In this document: positions 42,034 through 51,965 of the stretch, in pieces
Layout of the letters: each line of letters begins with the position of its first letter
How positions within the stretch are numbered: position 1 is the first letter of the stretch
Origin: Acidobacteriota bacterium
GTDB lineage: Bacteria; Acidobacteriota; Blastocatellia; Pyrinomonadales; Pyrinomonadaceae
Length of the DNA stretch: 64,000 bases
Assembly: GCA_025463135.1 (NCBI GenBank)
Contig: JAOAPY010000001.1
Location: 1 to 64,000 of the forward strand
Direction of reading: 5' to 3'
Translations under genes and position numbers: made by a program
The notes under the pieces: generated by a model
Databases searched by the model: none
What the model saw: the letters and a program-made list of their open reading frames with translations, nothing else
What the model was told of the DNA's origin: nothing

Positions 42034-44703
42034 TCACTTGCATTTCGAGTATCCACAGTCCCTACAAATATCGCATCCACTCGCGTGTTCGAGTTGGCCT
42101 TTGCATTCCGGGCAGATGCCGATCATGTTGGACATGATGGCGCCGGTGACCTGTGGCTGCAGTGCGTGGGCCTGGGCTTGTTGTTTGGCCAGAGCGCGCG
42201 CAGAGTCGGGGCTGTCGTTGAGACGACGGTTGGTGATCATGATGCACTCGGCGACGGCTTGTTCGGGTGAAGTCAGCAGGCGCTGATTGAACCAGACGGC
42301 GTGTGTGCCGGTGACTTTGTTAAGGCTGTACGCCACTTCGGCGGCATCGAAACCACCGCGCAGCATCTTGGAAGCAAGGAGGCCCACGCCGCCGCTGATG
42401 GGGCCGGTGGCAAACACTTCCTGAATCATGCGACCGTCATGATTGACGGTGACGTAAAGGTTCTGGCCGTCGAAGGGAATCTGCCAGGTGGCGCCACTCA
42501 ATTCACGCGGGCGCTCGATACGAATCGCGGTCAACTCCGGCGCGCTTATGCCGGCTTCCGACAGACGCCGGGCGGACTGTGCCGCCTCCGCCTTTGCTTC
42601 CGCATCTGCTTCCTCTCGGATCACGGCCCCGGCTTCAGCTCTGGCCAGGCCCTCAGCGTCAGGATCGATGGCGATCACGTGCGCGGCGTCCGCATGTGTA
42701 GCGGGCGGATCGTCCAAAACTTCCGCCTCGGCGTTGCCGGCCTCAGTCTTACCTTCAGCCTTCATCGAAGTCAGCACCTGGTTTTCGCGCGAACCGTCGC
42801 GATAATAGCTGACGGCCTTGCAGCCAAGCTGGCGGGCCAGGCGATAGAGCGCGTCGACCGACTCAACCGTATCGTTGATCGCACCGTTGCACGTCTTTGA
42901 CACACTGTTGTCGACGTTGCGCTGTGCCGCGGCCAGCACGTGGACATGTTGTTCGGCGCTGATGTTCATGGCCGAGATAAAATAATCCGGCAGCTCACTC
43001 TCATGTTCGCACACGTAAGTGGCGGCGTGATCGATCGACTCCTGATCCGTCTGATCGACGTCGATGCCCAAAGCGTTTGCCGCCAGCGTGTGCACGTAGG
43101 TGCGCGTTCCCAGCGTATCCTTGCGCACATAGGCCCAGGAAAAGTTGGGCTCGATGCCCGAGGAAGTCTCAGCCACCAGGGAAATCGTGCCGGTCGGAGC
43201 AATCGTGGTCACTTCATAATTGCGCGGGGTCAACGCCACGTCGCTCGGAATACCGATCTTGTTGTAGAGGAAGTCGGCATAGGCTTCCCTGTTCGGTTCG
43301 AGATCGGGAAACACACCTTTCTCAGCACCCAGGCGCAGGCTTTCCACCCAGGCCTCGCGCCGCACAAAGCTCATCATTTCTTCCATCAAATCAATGGAAG
43401 CCGGCGTGCCGTACGTGACTTTCAAATTAAGACACAGATCGGCAAAGCCCATGATGCCCAGTCCGACCGGCCGCGTGCGATGGACCACATCATTGATTTC
43501 CGGTAACGGCCAGGCGCAGGTGTCAATCACGTTATCGAGAAAGCGCGTGCTGAGGTGCGTAACCTCTCGCAGACGGTCCCAATCGACCTGTCCCTTTTCT
43601 TGATCAAAGAACTTGCTCAGATCGATTGAGCCCAGATTGCACGAATTCGAAAAGTGCAGGAACTGTTCGCCGCAGGGGTTGCAGGAATAGATGGGCCCCA
43701 GTGAATTCATCAAATGATTGTGACGATTCACTTCATCGATAAAAGCGATGCCGGGTTCAGCGTACTTGTGGGCGCTGGCGATGATGCGATTCCAGATGTC
43801 GCGGGCAAAAACCATTCCCGGTTTGGGCGGCTCATCAATCTTGCAGTCAGAAAGATCGGTACCGAGAAACGACTGGCGATCCGGAAAGGTCACCGTGGTC
43901 CCATCGGGCCGGCGATAAAGCAGGTACTCGCCTTCGCGGACTGGATCATAAATTGAATCGGTCCATGATTCGCCGTTGAACTCGAGCTGGAACCACTCGT
44001 CGTTATCAACCGCCTTCAAAAACTTGTCTGTCACGTTCACCGAGATATTGAAGTTGGTAAGCGAATGCTGATCGTTCTTGGCGTGAATGAAACGCAGCAC
44101 ATCGGGGTGCGTCACGCGCATCATACCCATGTTCGCGCCCCGCCGGACCCCACCCTGCTTCACCACATCAGTTACCTGATTTACGATATTCATGAACGAG
44201 ACCGGGCCCGAAGCAACACCGCGCGTTGAACCCACCAGCGATCCTGAAGGCCGCAGAAATTCATAAGTCATACCAGTGCCGCCACCGGTTTGATGAATGG
44301 TCGCCGCGGCTTTCGCGTGATCCATAATGCCGGTGATCGAATCCGGCACTTCCAGCACAAAGCAGGCCGCCAGCTGTCCATTCGCCCTGCCGGCATTAAC
44401 CAGGCACGGCGTATTGGGTACGAACTCGCGCGCCAGCATCACTTCTGACATGGTCGCAAAAAATTCATCGCGCCTTGCCGGATCTTTTTCCGCGGCGGAA
44501 ACATGTCCCACCACGCGGCGCACGATATCCGGCCATTCCTCTATCGCCACCCCTTTTTTGTCCTTCAATGAATAGCGCTTGCTGATTACACGCTTGGCAT
44601 TCAGCCCCAGCACCGGTGTCTTTCGCGATACACCTGTGGTTGCGGGAGCGGTTACTGAAGAAACGTTCATGTTTGGGGTCTTGCGGCCGATAGCTGCGCT
44701 CAT
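42034..44703 (-). CDS. nrdJ: Adenosylcobalamin-dependent (class II) ribonucleotide reductase
   Basis: The enzyme makes deoxyribonucleotides independently of oxygen, using adenosyl-B12. The 889-residue length fits the long NrdJ form. Core motifs include the NPCGEQ and [11 protein letters not shown] segment with an active-site Cys, [17 protein letters not shown], and [15 protein letters not shown]. The C-terminus has a zinc-ribbon with [21 protein letters not shown], typical of this subfamily. The ATG at 44703 is preferred: an AAAGG lies 8 bases upstream, while the longer frame begins with TTG. A non-conserved Ala/Glu-rich insert (about 700-760) precedes the C-terminal domain. Confidence 0.96.
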   Translation of the reverse strand: MSAAIGRKTPNMNVSSVTAPATTGVSRKTPVLGLNAKRVISKRYSLKDKKGVAIEEWPDIVRRVVGHVSAAEKDPARRDEFFATMSEVMLAREFVPNTPCLVNAGRANGQLAACFVLEVPDSITGIMDHAKAAATIHQTGGGTGMTYEFLRPSGSLVGSTRGVASGPVSFMNIVNQVTDVVKQGGVRRGANMGMMRVTHPDVLRFIHAKNDQHSLTNFNISVNVTDKFLKAVDNDEWFQLEFNGESWTDSIYDPVREGEYLLYRRPDGTTVTFPDRQSFLGTDLSDCKIDEPPKPGMVFARDIWNRIIASAHKYAEPGIAFIDEVNRHNHLMNSLGPIYSCNPCGEQFLHFSNSCNLGSIDLSKFFDQEKGQVDWDRLREVTHLSTRFLDNVIDTCAWPLPEINDVVHRTRPVGLGIMGFADLCLNLKVTYGTPASIDLMEEMMSFVRREAWVESLRLGAEKGVFPDLEPNREAYADFLYNKIGIPSDVALTPRNYEVTTIAPTGTISLVAETSSGIEPNFSWAYVRKDTLGTRTYVHTLAANALGIDVDQTDQESIDHAATYVCEHESELPDYFISAMNISAEQHVHVLAAAQRNVDNSVSKTCNGAINDTVESVDALYRLARQLGCKAVSYYRDGSRENQVLTSMKAEGKTEAGNAEAEVLDDPPATHADAAHVIAIDPDAEGLARAEAGAVIREEADAEAKAEAAQSARRLSEAGISAPELTAIRIERPRELSGATWQIPFDGQNLYVTVNHDGRMIQEVFATGPISGGVGLLASKMLRGGFDAAEVAYSLNKVTGTHAVWFNQRLLTSPEQAVAECIMITNRRLNDSPDSARALAKQQAQAHALQPQVTGAIMSNMIGICPECKGQLEHASGCDICRDCGYSKCK

Positions 44704-45346
44704 CTTCTCTGCCTTTCTCACGCCCGGAGCAGCGCAAGTAATTGGGAGTTTCAAAAAATAGTTAGACGCCTGGTAAAACAACTCGCTGCGCTGAAATCGA
44801 ATGTGTAGCGGATACTGCGGTTGGCTTACACGAAGGGATAGATATCCCTCTAGAGCGCGACTTAGAGTACCCGCCGCTGCTCCAGCAACCCTCTTCGTTC
44901 AAAGCGGAGCGGAATATACATCTTTGTAAAGTCGATGTCAACATATTGTGGTCATCTTTTTTTTCAATGCTATAGAGTGTGCTTCTTAAGACTCCACCTT
45001 AAGATCTAAGTTGCTGACTGACGGTCGTTTTTGCGACTGCATCGGGGTGTCGGGGAAGCCGCCGGGGGAGAAAACTTCCGCTGAAATTATAAATCGAAAC
45101 GGAGCAATTTTGTATCGGCGAGGAAGGAAGTCGCGTCGAGACGCCGACGAACTTCAGGAAGTCCCGATCAGATAGTGACGGCAGACAGTGACGAGGGTTT
45201 GGCTCGGGCAATACCCCCGACGGTAGTCGGGGGATTATTCAGATCCCACCTGTCAGAACAGCGGTGTAGCTTTCTTTTGAATGCCCCAACTTCCGTTGGG
45301 GTATTCCGTTGGGGTTACCAGTAGAGGACTGTCTATCAGAGGCTAC
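44704..45346. other. Long spacer with two strong hairpins
   Basis: No gene can be supported in this ~640-base stretch between nrdJ and the PspA pair. A short minus-strand frame at 44999-45211 shows no coding character. Two perfect GC-rich hairpins lie at 45214-45233 and 45284-45301. No cobalamin-riboswitch box is evident, although nrdJ is B12-dependent. Confidence 0.5.
45214..45301. repeat. Two GC-rich hairpins
   Basis: CCCCCGAC-GGTA-GTCGGGGG (45214-45233) and CCCCAAC-TTCC-GTTGGGG (45284-45301). The second motif TTCCGTTGGGG is repeated once more directly after it. Both look like small mobile palindromes rather than terminators (no U tract). Confidence 0.75.
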
Positions 45347-45420
45347 TCAGTTTGTCGTTGCCTTTATTGAGACGAGGTTCGTAGTAACGGGAGTATCGAC
45401 AAACTGAAGTTTGTCGGACT
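45347..45420. repeat. CAGTTTGTCG ... TCGACAAACTGAAGTTTGTCGGAC element
   Basis: Member of the TGTCCGACAAACTTCAGTTTGTCG family, next to the gene of the PspA-linked protein. Confidence 0.82.
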
Positions 45421-45431
45421 TTAGTGAAGAT

Positions 45432-46271
45432 CTACTTCGAGGGGGCGGTGTTCGATAGCAGTAATTCGTAGTTGCCTATCTCGCGGTTATGCGTATCGAG
45501 GGCGGCAAACGTATCGGAGGTTTCCTCGAGCATTTGTTTCGTCAAGGCAATTGAGTCGCTAAGCTGCTCGAAGTCGAGAGACGACACGCGTTCAGGAGTG
45601 GGCAGCGTGACTACCTGATCGTTGACCAGGCCAAAAAAGTTTTCAATTGATTGCAGTTGGCCTTCGACCAGCTTCACCGAACGCTCTATGTCGTTAAAGG
45701 CGGCTACCCTGCGTTTGAGGATCTCGGCGTTGGCCTGTTGCACGCGCTTCTCACGATCGTCCCGCGAGCCTTGGATCGCCCGCTCTGCCTGCACCAACTG
45801 GTTCTGTACAGCCTGGCGGTTGATTGATCGCAGGTGATGTTTGCGTCTCCGATAGACGTCGAGCAGATCAACGAAATCCTCCCAGCGCGAATCCAGGCTC
45901 TGAATGTTCGAAGGAATGTCTTTCGTGCCCGTAAACTTTCGATAGTTGGAATAGATCTGGTTCTTCATCCAACGCAGGTATTCGACGGCCTCGCGTTCGC
46001 GCGGATCGAAGCCTTTGATCTGGGCTTCACGATGCTGATCGCGCAGTTTGTTCATCCGCTGCTTTTCACGGCGGTCAACTAAACGGCGATAGAAACTTGT
46101 AGCCGGCACAGTAGCTAAATACACACCTTCGGCAGCAAGGGCCGCCACCAGGGGGGTAATATCCTGAACATAAGCGGCCGCAACCGCGAAACCCGCCATA
46201 CCCCAAAAATTGATGGGTTCCTTGAAAGCCTCTTTCAAGTACTTAAGATCGAACTTCGGAAGCTGGGCCAT
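45432..46271 (-). CDS. PspA-linked membrane/coiled-coil protein
   Basis: The 279-residue product has two hydrophobic segments near the N-terminus (about 22-60; FWGMAGFAVAAAYVQDI, LVAALAAEGVYLATV). The rest is a long charged helical region predicted by eye as coiled coil (e.g. LQSIENFFGLVNDQVV, LDFEQLSDSIALTKQMLEE). It begins 35 bases after the pspA stop on the same strand, so the two form an operon. No family name; a membrane partner or anchor for PspA is a reasonable inference. Confidence 0.78.
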   Translation of the reverse strand: MAQLPKFDLKYLKEAFKEPINFWGMAGFAVAAAYVQDITPLVAALAAEGVYLATVPATSFYRRLVDRREKQRMNKLRDQHREAQIKGFDPREREAVEYLRWMKNQIYSNYRKFTGTKDIPSNIQSLDSRWEDFVDLLDVYRRRKHHLRSINRQAVQNQLVQAERAIQGSRDDREKRVQQANAEILKRRVAAFNDIERSVKLVEGQLQSIENFFGLVNDQVVTLPTPERVSSLDFEQLSDSIALTKQMLEETSDTFAALDTHNREIGNYELLLSNTAPSK

Positions 46272-46306
46272 AACCTGTGAAACAAATCATCCGGACGGTA
46301 ACAAAC

Positions 46307-47068
46307 TTAATTATTGGTGCTGCCCTCGTTGATAACGGGGTGGGCGTTAGCGGTTTCCCCTTCAGCCGGCAAGGCCTGTTGGCCCCCGCCGCCCGGACCC
46401 AGCAATCCCATTTCGCGTTTGTAAGTCAGCAGCTTGTCCTGCAATTGCATATCCATTGCTTCCCGTTCAATCTCCTGCATCTGAGTATCGACAGAGGAGG
46501 TGCCAAGTTGCAGCTTTGCCTCAGCCGCGGCGGCGCGCCGGTCGATCTTGTCGCGCATTTCATTGAAGGTCCCGGCATCGTCGCCTAATTGGAAGCTGGC
46601 CATCGTCTGGGCGAGCTGTTCCTGCAACTTGGCCTGCTTCGACTGATTGATAAGCTGCATCGCTTCGGCAGTGCGACGCTGCATCTGCAGCACATAGTTG
46701 TCGCGCGCCTTAAGCGCCTGTTTGGATGCCAGCTCGGCGTGCTCAAGTTGCTGGCTCGTCTTCTGGTGATCCATCTGCGCCTGTTGCAACTGACCGATGT
46801 AAGCAGTAGCAATGTCGTCGCGACCCATCTTTACTGAGGCCCGAATTCTTGCATCCAGATCCACCACCTGCGTTCCCAACCGCTCCTTGTTCTTCGCCAA
46901 AAGCTTTTCGGTAGCCATAACCTGGGCCACGGAATTATTCAATTCGGGCACGCGGTCACGCATGTCGCGAATAGTCTGCTGAAGAATCAGTTCCGGGTCT
47001 TCAGTCTTTTCGATAATCCCACCGAACAGTGCGCGCATTGAGCGCTTAACTCTGCTCCATAGTCCCAT
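46307..47068 (-). CDS. pspA: PspA/IM30 (ESCRT-III-like) membrane-stress protein
   Basis: The 253-residue protein is almost entirely helical and shows the PspA opening pattern: MGLWSRVKRSMRALFGG then EDPELILQQTIRDMR, followed by long heptad helices (LNNSVAQVMATEKLLAKN, AKLQEQLAQTMASFQLG). A short Gly-rich disordered tail ends it. Such proteins coat and repair stressed inner membrane. AAGGAG stands 8 bases before the ATG. It is the first gene of a two-gene operon with 45432-46271. Confidence 0.92.
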   Translation of the reverse strand: MGLWSRVKRSMRALFGGIIEKTEDPELILQQTIRDMRDRVPELNNSVAQVMATEKLLAKNKERLGTQVVDLDARIRASVKMGRDDIATAYIGQLQQAQMDHQKTSQQLEHAELASKQALKARDNYVLQMQRRTAEAMQLINQSKQAKLQEQLAQTMASFQLGDDAGTFNEMRDKIDRRAAAAEAKLQLGTSSVDTQMQEIEREAMDMQLQDKLLTYKREMGLLGPGGGGQQALPAEGETANAHPVINEGSTNN

Positions 47069-47299
47069 TTCCTTCTCCTTCAGCCTCTCTTGGGTGGTGC
47101 GGTCTTGCGATAGTGGCTAATCAGCGAAATTAACTTCAATTGGCAGCCCTTTCCGCCGGTGTTTGTACGATGGTTCGCGGTAGACAGTTGCAATAACCCA
47201 CTTTGAAGTCAGAAGTATAGCAGGAGTTCCACACAGGCATCCACAAGGACGGTTGCTGACACTGCTCCTTTTTCGGGCTAAAGATCTCTCAACCGCCTG

Positions 47300-48613
47300 T
47301 TACTCGTTCGATACCGTTGGCGGTTCGGACAAGAAGCTGCCAATGTCACGCCGGTATTGCATTCCCTGCCAATGGACTTTTGAGATAAGCCGATAGTCGC
47401 GGGCCAGCGCTTGAGCAAGGTCCTCGCCTGTCGCAGTGACACCCAGCACGCGACCACCCGCGGTAATCCACTCACCGCTTGACGACCGGGCGGTACCGGC
47501 ATGAAATATCTGAACTCGATCCTCGTCAGCGCATTCATTAAGTCCCATGATAACGGCGCCGCTTTCGTATTTCCCCGGGTATCCGCCGCTGGCAAGTACG
47601 ACGCAAGCAGACGATTCGTTGGTCCATTCGAGTTTGATGTCCGCCAATGTTCTCCTGGCCATCGCAAAAAATATTTCCGCCAGGTCCGTCTGCAGTCGAA
47701 CCAGAATCGCCTGGGTCTCAGGATCGCCGAAGCGCACGTTGTATTCCAGTACGCGCGGTCCATCGCTGGTCAACATGAGGCCAATGAAAAGCACACCGCG
47801 AAAGGGGAAACCCTCAGCGGCGGCTCCCGAGAGAGTTGGCTCGACTACTCCCCGGATTATTCGTGCCAGCAGTCCTGCATCGAGCACCGAGTTGTCAGTG
47901 ATGGCACCCATGCCGCCTGTGTTAGGGCCGGTGTCCCCTTCGCCGATGCGTTTGTGATCGCGGGCAGCGGGCATTATTGAATAATTAAGACCGTCTGAAA
48001 AAAGTAAGAGCGAGACTTCCCTTCCTCGCAATGCCTCTTCAATTAGTATTTGTTCCGCGGCCTGGCGATCAATCAACCCGCCTTCCATTATTTCGTGGAC
48101 AGCTTCCTGGGCAGCGCTTCGGGATCTGGCCACTACGACTCCCTTGCCGCCGGCCAAGCCGTCCGCCTTTACGACTACAGGGGTATCCGGTGGTCCGAAT
48201 TCACCTCTGGCAAGTATATCGACAGCTTCCGCTGCTGAACTCGCAAGCTTGAAGCGCGCGGTAGGTATTCCATGTCGGGACATGAACTGTTTTGCAAAAC
48301 TTTTGCTTGCCTCAAGGCGCGCGGCCGCCCAGCTTGGACCCACTATTGTCAGTCCACGCCTCTCGAACTCATCGACAATGCCGGCGGCTAACGGTGCTTC
48401 GGGTCCCACAAAGGTGAGATCGATCATCTCGGTTGTGGCAAACTCGGCGAGGGCCGCAATATCGGTTACCGGAATTGCAATGCAGCGTGCCAGTTGCGCT
48501 ATGCCGGCGTTGCCCGGAGCGCAATAGAACTTCAATGAATGTCGCGTTGTTTTCACCAGGGACCAGAGGATTGCATGCTCTCGGCCGCCGGATCCGATGA
48601 TCAGAATTCTCAT
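47300..48613 (-). CDS. purD: Phosphoribosylamine--glycine ligase
   Basis: The enzyme makes GAR in purine synthesis, step two. The 437-residue ATP-grasp protein has the N-terminal GSGGREHAILWSL, the ATP-grasp loop VKADGLAGGKGVVVA, and the metal/substrate motif YNVRFGDPETQAIL. It is not clustered with other pur genes here; apt (salvage) lies 42 kb away. The minus-strand spacer that follows leads to a convergent zinc-ribbon/APC region. Confidence 0.96.
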   Translation of the reverse strand: MRILIIGSGGREHAILWSLVKTTRHSLKFYCAPGNAGIAQLARCIAIPVTDIAALAEFATTEMIDLTFVGPEAPLAAGIVDEFERRGLTIVGPSWAAARLEASKSFAKQFMSRHGIPTARFKLASSAAEAVDILARGEFGPPDTPVVVKADGLAGGKGVVVARSRSAAQEAVHEIMEGGLIDRQAAEQILIEEALRGREVSLLLFSDGLNYSIMPAARDHKRIGEGDTGPNTGGMGAITDNSVLDAGLLARIIRGVVEPTLSGAAAEGFPFRGVLFIGLMLTSDGPRVLEYNVRFGDPETQAILVRLQTDLAEIFFAMARRTLADIKLEWTNESSACVVLASGGYPGKYESGAVIMGLNECADEDRVQIFHAGTARSSSGEWITAGGRVLGVTATGEDLAQALARDYRLISKVHWQGMQYRRDIGSFLSEPPTVSNE

Positions 48614-48852
48614 TTTTTAGCACCGCCCCTGAGTAGCTCCCGAAAGAAAGTGGCCGAAAAGCCGGATAAGTCTTGACACTGTTTCGACATAGTTATACTT
48701 TTGCCCCGAAAAATTTGCCACCCTGGGTATGAACCCTGGTTCCTCACAGTTGGAGACAGCGGCCACTTACTATAGAACAATCGTTCCGAAGTACTCTCGG
48801 AATGTTTGCACCTAATCATCTTGCGTGAACGTGCCCAGGGGAGCAGCGAGCC

Positions 48853-49242
48853 ATGGAACAAACTCAGGTAATAACAGAAGAACAGATCAGCAATACCCAG
48901 GTTCAGAACGAGAGCGAATTCGAAGATCGGAACATCAGATGCGTTGATTGCGGCGAGAACTTTATTTGGACTGCGGGCGAACAAGTCTTCTTTCATGATA
49001 AGGGATTGAAGAACGAGCCCAAGCGGTGCAAAGGATGCAAGCAGGCAAAAAATGAACGTCTGGCTGCGATTGCCGCGGCACAATCTTCAGGCGTTCGGCA
49101 GCGCATCGAGGTCTCGGTTCAATGCGCGCAATGCGGACAGCAAACAACTGTGCCTTTTTATCCTTCCCAGGGTCGGCCAGTTTATTGCCGAACTTGTTTC
49201 CTTGCGGCACGCGGAGTTGATAGCAGTGCGGCATCCGCTTAA
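48853..49242 (+). CDS. Double zinc-ribbon protein, paralogue of 22303-22599
   Basis: The 129-residue product repeats the layout seen at 22303: a first ribbon RCVDCGENFIWTAGEQVFFHD ... RCKGCKQAK and a second VQCAQCGQQTTVPFYPSQGR ... YCRTCF, plus an acidic N-terminal extension of about 30 residues. GGGGAG lies 9 bases upstream of the ATG. It is divergent from purD. Function unknown. Confidence 0.86.
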   Translation: MEQTQVITEEQISNTQVQNESEFEDRNIRCVDCGENFIWTAGEQVFFHDKGLKNEPKRCKGCKQAKNERLAAIAAAQSSGVRQRIEVSVQCAQCGQQTTVPFYPSQGRPVYCRTCFLAARGVDSSAASA

Positions 49243-49270
49243 TTCGATCGGGCCTTAGCTTGATCACGCT

Positions 49271-51265
49271 CTATTTGTGTAGATGATAGGGCACACTGGT
49301 CACGATCACCCCCTTCTTAAACAACAACGCGCCTTTCAGCAAGAGCGAGCTCTGGTTGTGGAGCAACTGATGCCACCATTTCGCCGGCACAAACTCCGGC
49401 AGCAGTACAGTAGTCATCTGATTGTCGACCTGGCGCGCGACCCGCTCAACATATCGCAATAGCGGTCGCGTCAGCGAACGATAAGGCGAGTGCAAGACAA
49501 CCAGATTCACGCCTTCGCCCCACAAAGGCCACTTCTCACGCAACTTGCGCGTTGCTTCTTCGTTAAGATCCACATAAATCGCGGTGACGTTTCCGGGGGC
49601 GATCGACTTGGCGTATTCCAAAGCGTAAATCACGCCGCGATGGATGCCGGAGATTGGTACCAATACCTGATGAGCCCTAATGCCACCCACCGGGACCAGG
49701 CCCTCCGTAGACAATTGACTGGCAACCTCGACATAGTGCCGGCGAATGGATCGGAACATCACCACCAGAAGAGGAATCAACACCAGCACCGCCCAGGCAC
49801 CGTGCGTAAACTTCGTCAGCACGATGACAATCAGGACCAGGAAAGTAATGGTAGCGCCGAGCCCGTTCACCACGATGGACGCTAACCAATTTCCAGCCAG
49901 GTCTCGGTCAATTGCGCTCAGCCGTTCACTCTCGTGACTGACCGCTCCGGTGTCGCCGGATTCTGTGCGATGAATTTCCTCCTCTTCCTTGATTCTGCGC
50001 TTTGACTCGTCAACCCGACGCAAGCGTAACCAGTGAATGACCATGCCCGCCTGAGAAAGCGTGAAGGAGATGAAAACACCAAGCGCGTACAGGGGCAGCA
50101 TCGCCTGCTCATCACCCCTGAAGAGAAGGATTAGTCCCGATGCCAACAGGGCCAGGATGAGGATGCCATTGGAAAAAACCAGCCGATCACCGCGACTCGC
50201 AAGCTGGCGCGGCAGGAAACGATCGGCGGCCAGCAAGCTCGCCAGACGCGGAAAGTCTGCAAACGAAGTGTTTGCCGCGAGCACGAGAATGCCGGCCGTG
50301 GCGGCTTGAATGATGAAGTAGATTGTTCCGCCGCCAAAAGTGAAACGAGCGATCGAAGAAACCAGAGTTTCTTCCGGACCGACAGGGTGCGCCTGGATCT
50401 TGTACGCCAGAAACCCGGTTCCCAGAATCAGCGTGGTCATGACTAACGCCATCCAACTCAATGTGGTGGCGGCATTCTTTGATTCCGGCGCCTGGAAAGC
50501 CGGAATCCCATTCGAAATTGCTTCTACGCCTGTCAGTGCCGTACAACCGGCGGCAAACGCGCGGAGCAAGAGCCAGATTAAGGCGCCGCCCGTCAGCAGG
50601 TGATGGGCCACGCTGCCCACTGACGAATCGAAATAGAGCTTCTCAGGAACCGGCATCACCTGATGTGCTGTGAAGTAGCGAAACAAACCCACCGCTATCA
50701 GCGCCAGCATCGAAAGAATAAAGAGGTAAGTCGGCCCGGCGAAAAATGCTCCTGATTCGCGCACCCCACGCAGATTAATCACCGCGATGAAAGCTACGAA
50801 GAAAATGCAGAGGGCTACCCGATGATTTTGCAAGACCGCAAAGCGCGTCCCCTGTGCGGCTGACGTTATGGCCGCCACTCCCGCGGAAACCGACACCGAC
50901 ACTGTCAGAATGTAGTCAACCAACAATGATCCCGCCGCGATCAATCCAGCCTGAGTTCCCAGATTGTCCTTTGCAACAATGTAAGCTCCGCCACCTGAGG
51001 GATAGGCGTGAATAGTTTGCTTGTACGAGAGAGCCAGGATCGCCAACAGCAGGGTTAACCCGATGGCAATCGGCGGCAGGTAAATGATAGCGGACGAGCC
51101 CGCAGCCACGAGCACGAGGAGGATAGCTTCGGTGGAATAGGCCACCGACGAAAGCGCATCCGACGAAAAAACCGCCAGAGCGGTTTTTTTATTCAGCCGC
51201 TCATGAGCAGCCTGCTCGCTGCGCAAGGCTCTGCCAACAAACAGACGTTTCAGTGTCGTAGGCAC
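49271..51265 (-). CDS. kimA: KimA-like potassium importer (APC superfamily)
   Basis: The 664-residue protein has about twelve hydrophobic segments and the KimA (YdaO) N-terminal pattern KKTALAVFSSDALSSVAY, then GGGAYIVAKDNLG and LVDYILTVSVSVSAG. The C-terminal ~170 residues are a soluble USP-like domain (VLVPISGIHRGVIYAL). KimA imports K+ with H+ and is inhibited by c-di-AMP. The start is GTG at 51265 after GGGAGGAAGCA. The upstream c-di-AMP riboswitch strongly supports the assignment. Two repeat copies lie between riboswitch and start. Confidence 0.9.
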   Translation of the reverse strand: MPTTLKRLFVGRALRSEQAAHERLNKKTALAVFSSDALSSVAYSTEAILLVLVAAGSSAIIYLPPIAIGLTLLLAILALSYKQTIHAYPSGGGAYIVAKDNLGTQAGLIAAGSLLVDYILTVSVSVSAGVAAITSAAQGTRFAVLQNHRVALCIFFVAFIAVINLRGVRESGAFFAGPTYLFILSMLALIAVGLFRYFTAHQVMPVPEKLYFDSSVGSVAHHLLTGGALIWLLLRAFAAGCTALTGVEAISNGIPAFQAPESKNAATTLSWMALVMTTLILGTGFLAYKIQAHPVGPEETLVSSIARFTFGGGTIYFIIQAATAGILVLAANTSFADFPRLASLLAADRFLPRQLASRGDRLVFSNGILILALLASGLILLFRGDEQAMLPLYALGVFISFTLSQAGMVIHWLRLRRVDESKRRIKEEEEIHRTESGDTGAVSHESERLSAIDRDLAGNWLASIVVNGLGATITFLVLIVIVLTKFTHGAWAVLVLIPLLVVMFRSIRRHYVEVASQLSTEGLVPVGGIRAHQVLVPISGIHRGVIYALEYAKSIAPGNVTAIYVDLNEEATRKLREKWPLWGEGVNLVVLHSPYRSLTRPLLRYVERVARQVDNQMTTVLLPEFVPAKWWHQLLHNQSSLLLKGALLFKKGVIVTSVPYHLHK

Positions 51266-51310
51266 TGCTTCCTCCCGCGTTTACTGCGATGAGATGTGAC
51301 TAGGGATGAC

Positions 51311-51500
51311 GTGTGGCACGGGCGTCCCGCCCGTGAACGTGGGCCAGAATCAAGTGCAATGCAAAATGAATCTCCTGCCAACACACAGGGGCAGGATGCC
51401 CCTGCCACTTGATTGTGGCACGGGCGTCCCGCCCGTGAACGTGTGGCAAGAATCAGCTGCAATGCAGAGGGCCGGCAAGCGGATACAACGAGGGTGTCGA
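51311..51500. repeat. GGCACGGGCGTCCCGCCCGTG repeat array (about 1.5 units)
   Basis: A ~100-base unit (GTGGCACGGGCGTCCCGCCCGTGAACGTG...CAGGGGCAGGATGCCCCTGCCACTTGATT) is followed by a second partial copy. The GGGGCAGGATGCCCCTGCC stretch is palindromic. The array sits between the c-di-AMP riboswitch and the kimA-like start. Confidence 0.9.
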
Positions 51501-51551
51501 GTGCGACGCCTGACACCCTGACAAGACTGGATGGTTCGATCATGCCCTTCA

Positions 51552-51715
51552 CAATTCGCCTACGAGGTTAGCTGACGGGCTCGAACTGGAAGTGTTCTAC
51601 GTGAACGCTTAAATCGAGGTTCACGATGCGCCCCAAGTCTCGTTTTACAACGAGACTGCTGGTTCCCCCGCGTTAGCTACCAACATTTCGCGATAGCTGA
51701 CTTCGGCAGACAGTT
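51552..51715 (-). promoter_or_regulatory. c-di-AMP riboswitch (ydaO/yuaA class)
   Basis: Read on the minus strand, the RNA contains CTGCCGAAGTCAGC, then TAGCTAACGCGGGGGAACCA, a variable stem (GTCTCGTT...AACGAGAC), TTGGGGCGCATC, GTGAACCTCG ... GTTCAC, and the hallmark 3' end CCCGTCAGCTAACCTCGTAGGCG (at about 51580-51556). These match the conserved core of the ydaO class (GGGGAACC ... GGGGTGAATC ... CCCGACAGCTAACCTCGTAGGCG). It lies ~290 bases upstream of the kimA-like gene. c-di-AMP should switch the importer off. Confidence 0.9.
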
Positions 51716-51765
51716 ATTTCAACGACCCGGATGTTACAACCAGGCACCCACGGAAGCAAGGTTAC

Positions 51766-51965
51766 GTGGCACGGGCGTCTCGCCCGTGAAGGTGGGTAAG
51801 AAGCAATTGCAATGCAAGGTGATCTCTTATCAACACACATGGGCAGGATGCCCATGCCACTTGATTGTGGCACGGGCGTCCCGCCCGTGAAGGTGCGTAA
51901 GAAGCAACTGCAATGCAAGATGATCTCTTATCAACACACATGGGCAGGATGCCCATGCCACTTGA
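51766..51965. repeat. Two tandem ~100-base repeat units
   Basis: Two nearly identical copies of GTGGCACGGGCGTC(T/C)CGCCCGTGAAGGTG(G/C)GTAAGAAGCA...ACACATGGGCAGGATGCCCATGCCACTTGATT lie head to tail. Same family as 51311-51500 and 14319-14476. Confidence 0.93.

Noticed and set aside
44999-45211. A 70-codon minus-strand ORF upstream of nrdJ
   Set aside because: Composition and lack of a ribosome-binding site do not suggest coding; the stretch is GC-rich spacer with hairpins.
44704-45431. Cobalamin riboswitch before nrdJ
   Set aside because: I looked for a B12-box-like string on the minus strand and saw none; only unrelated hairpins are present.
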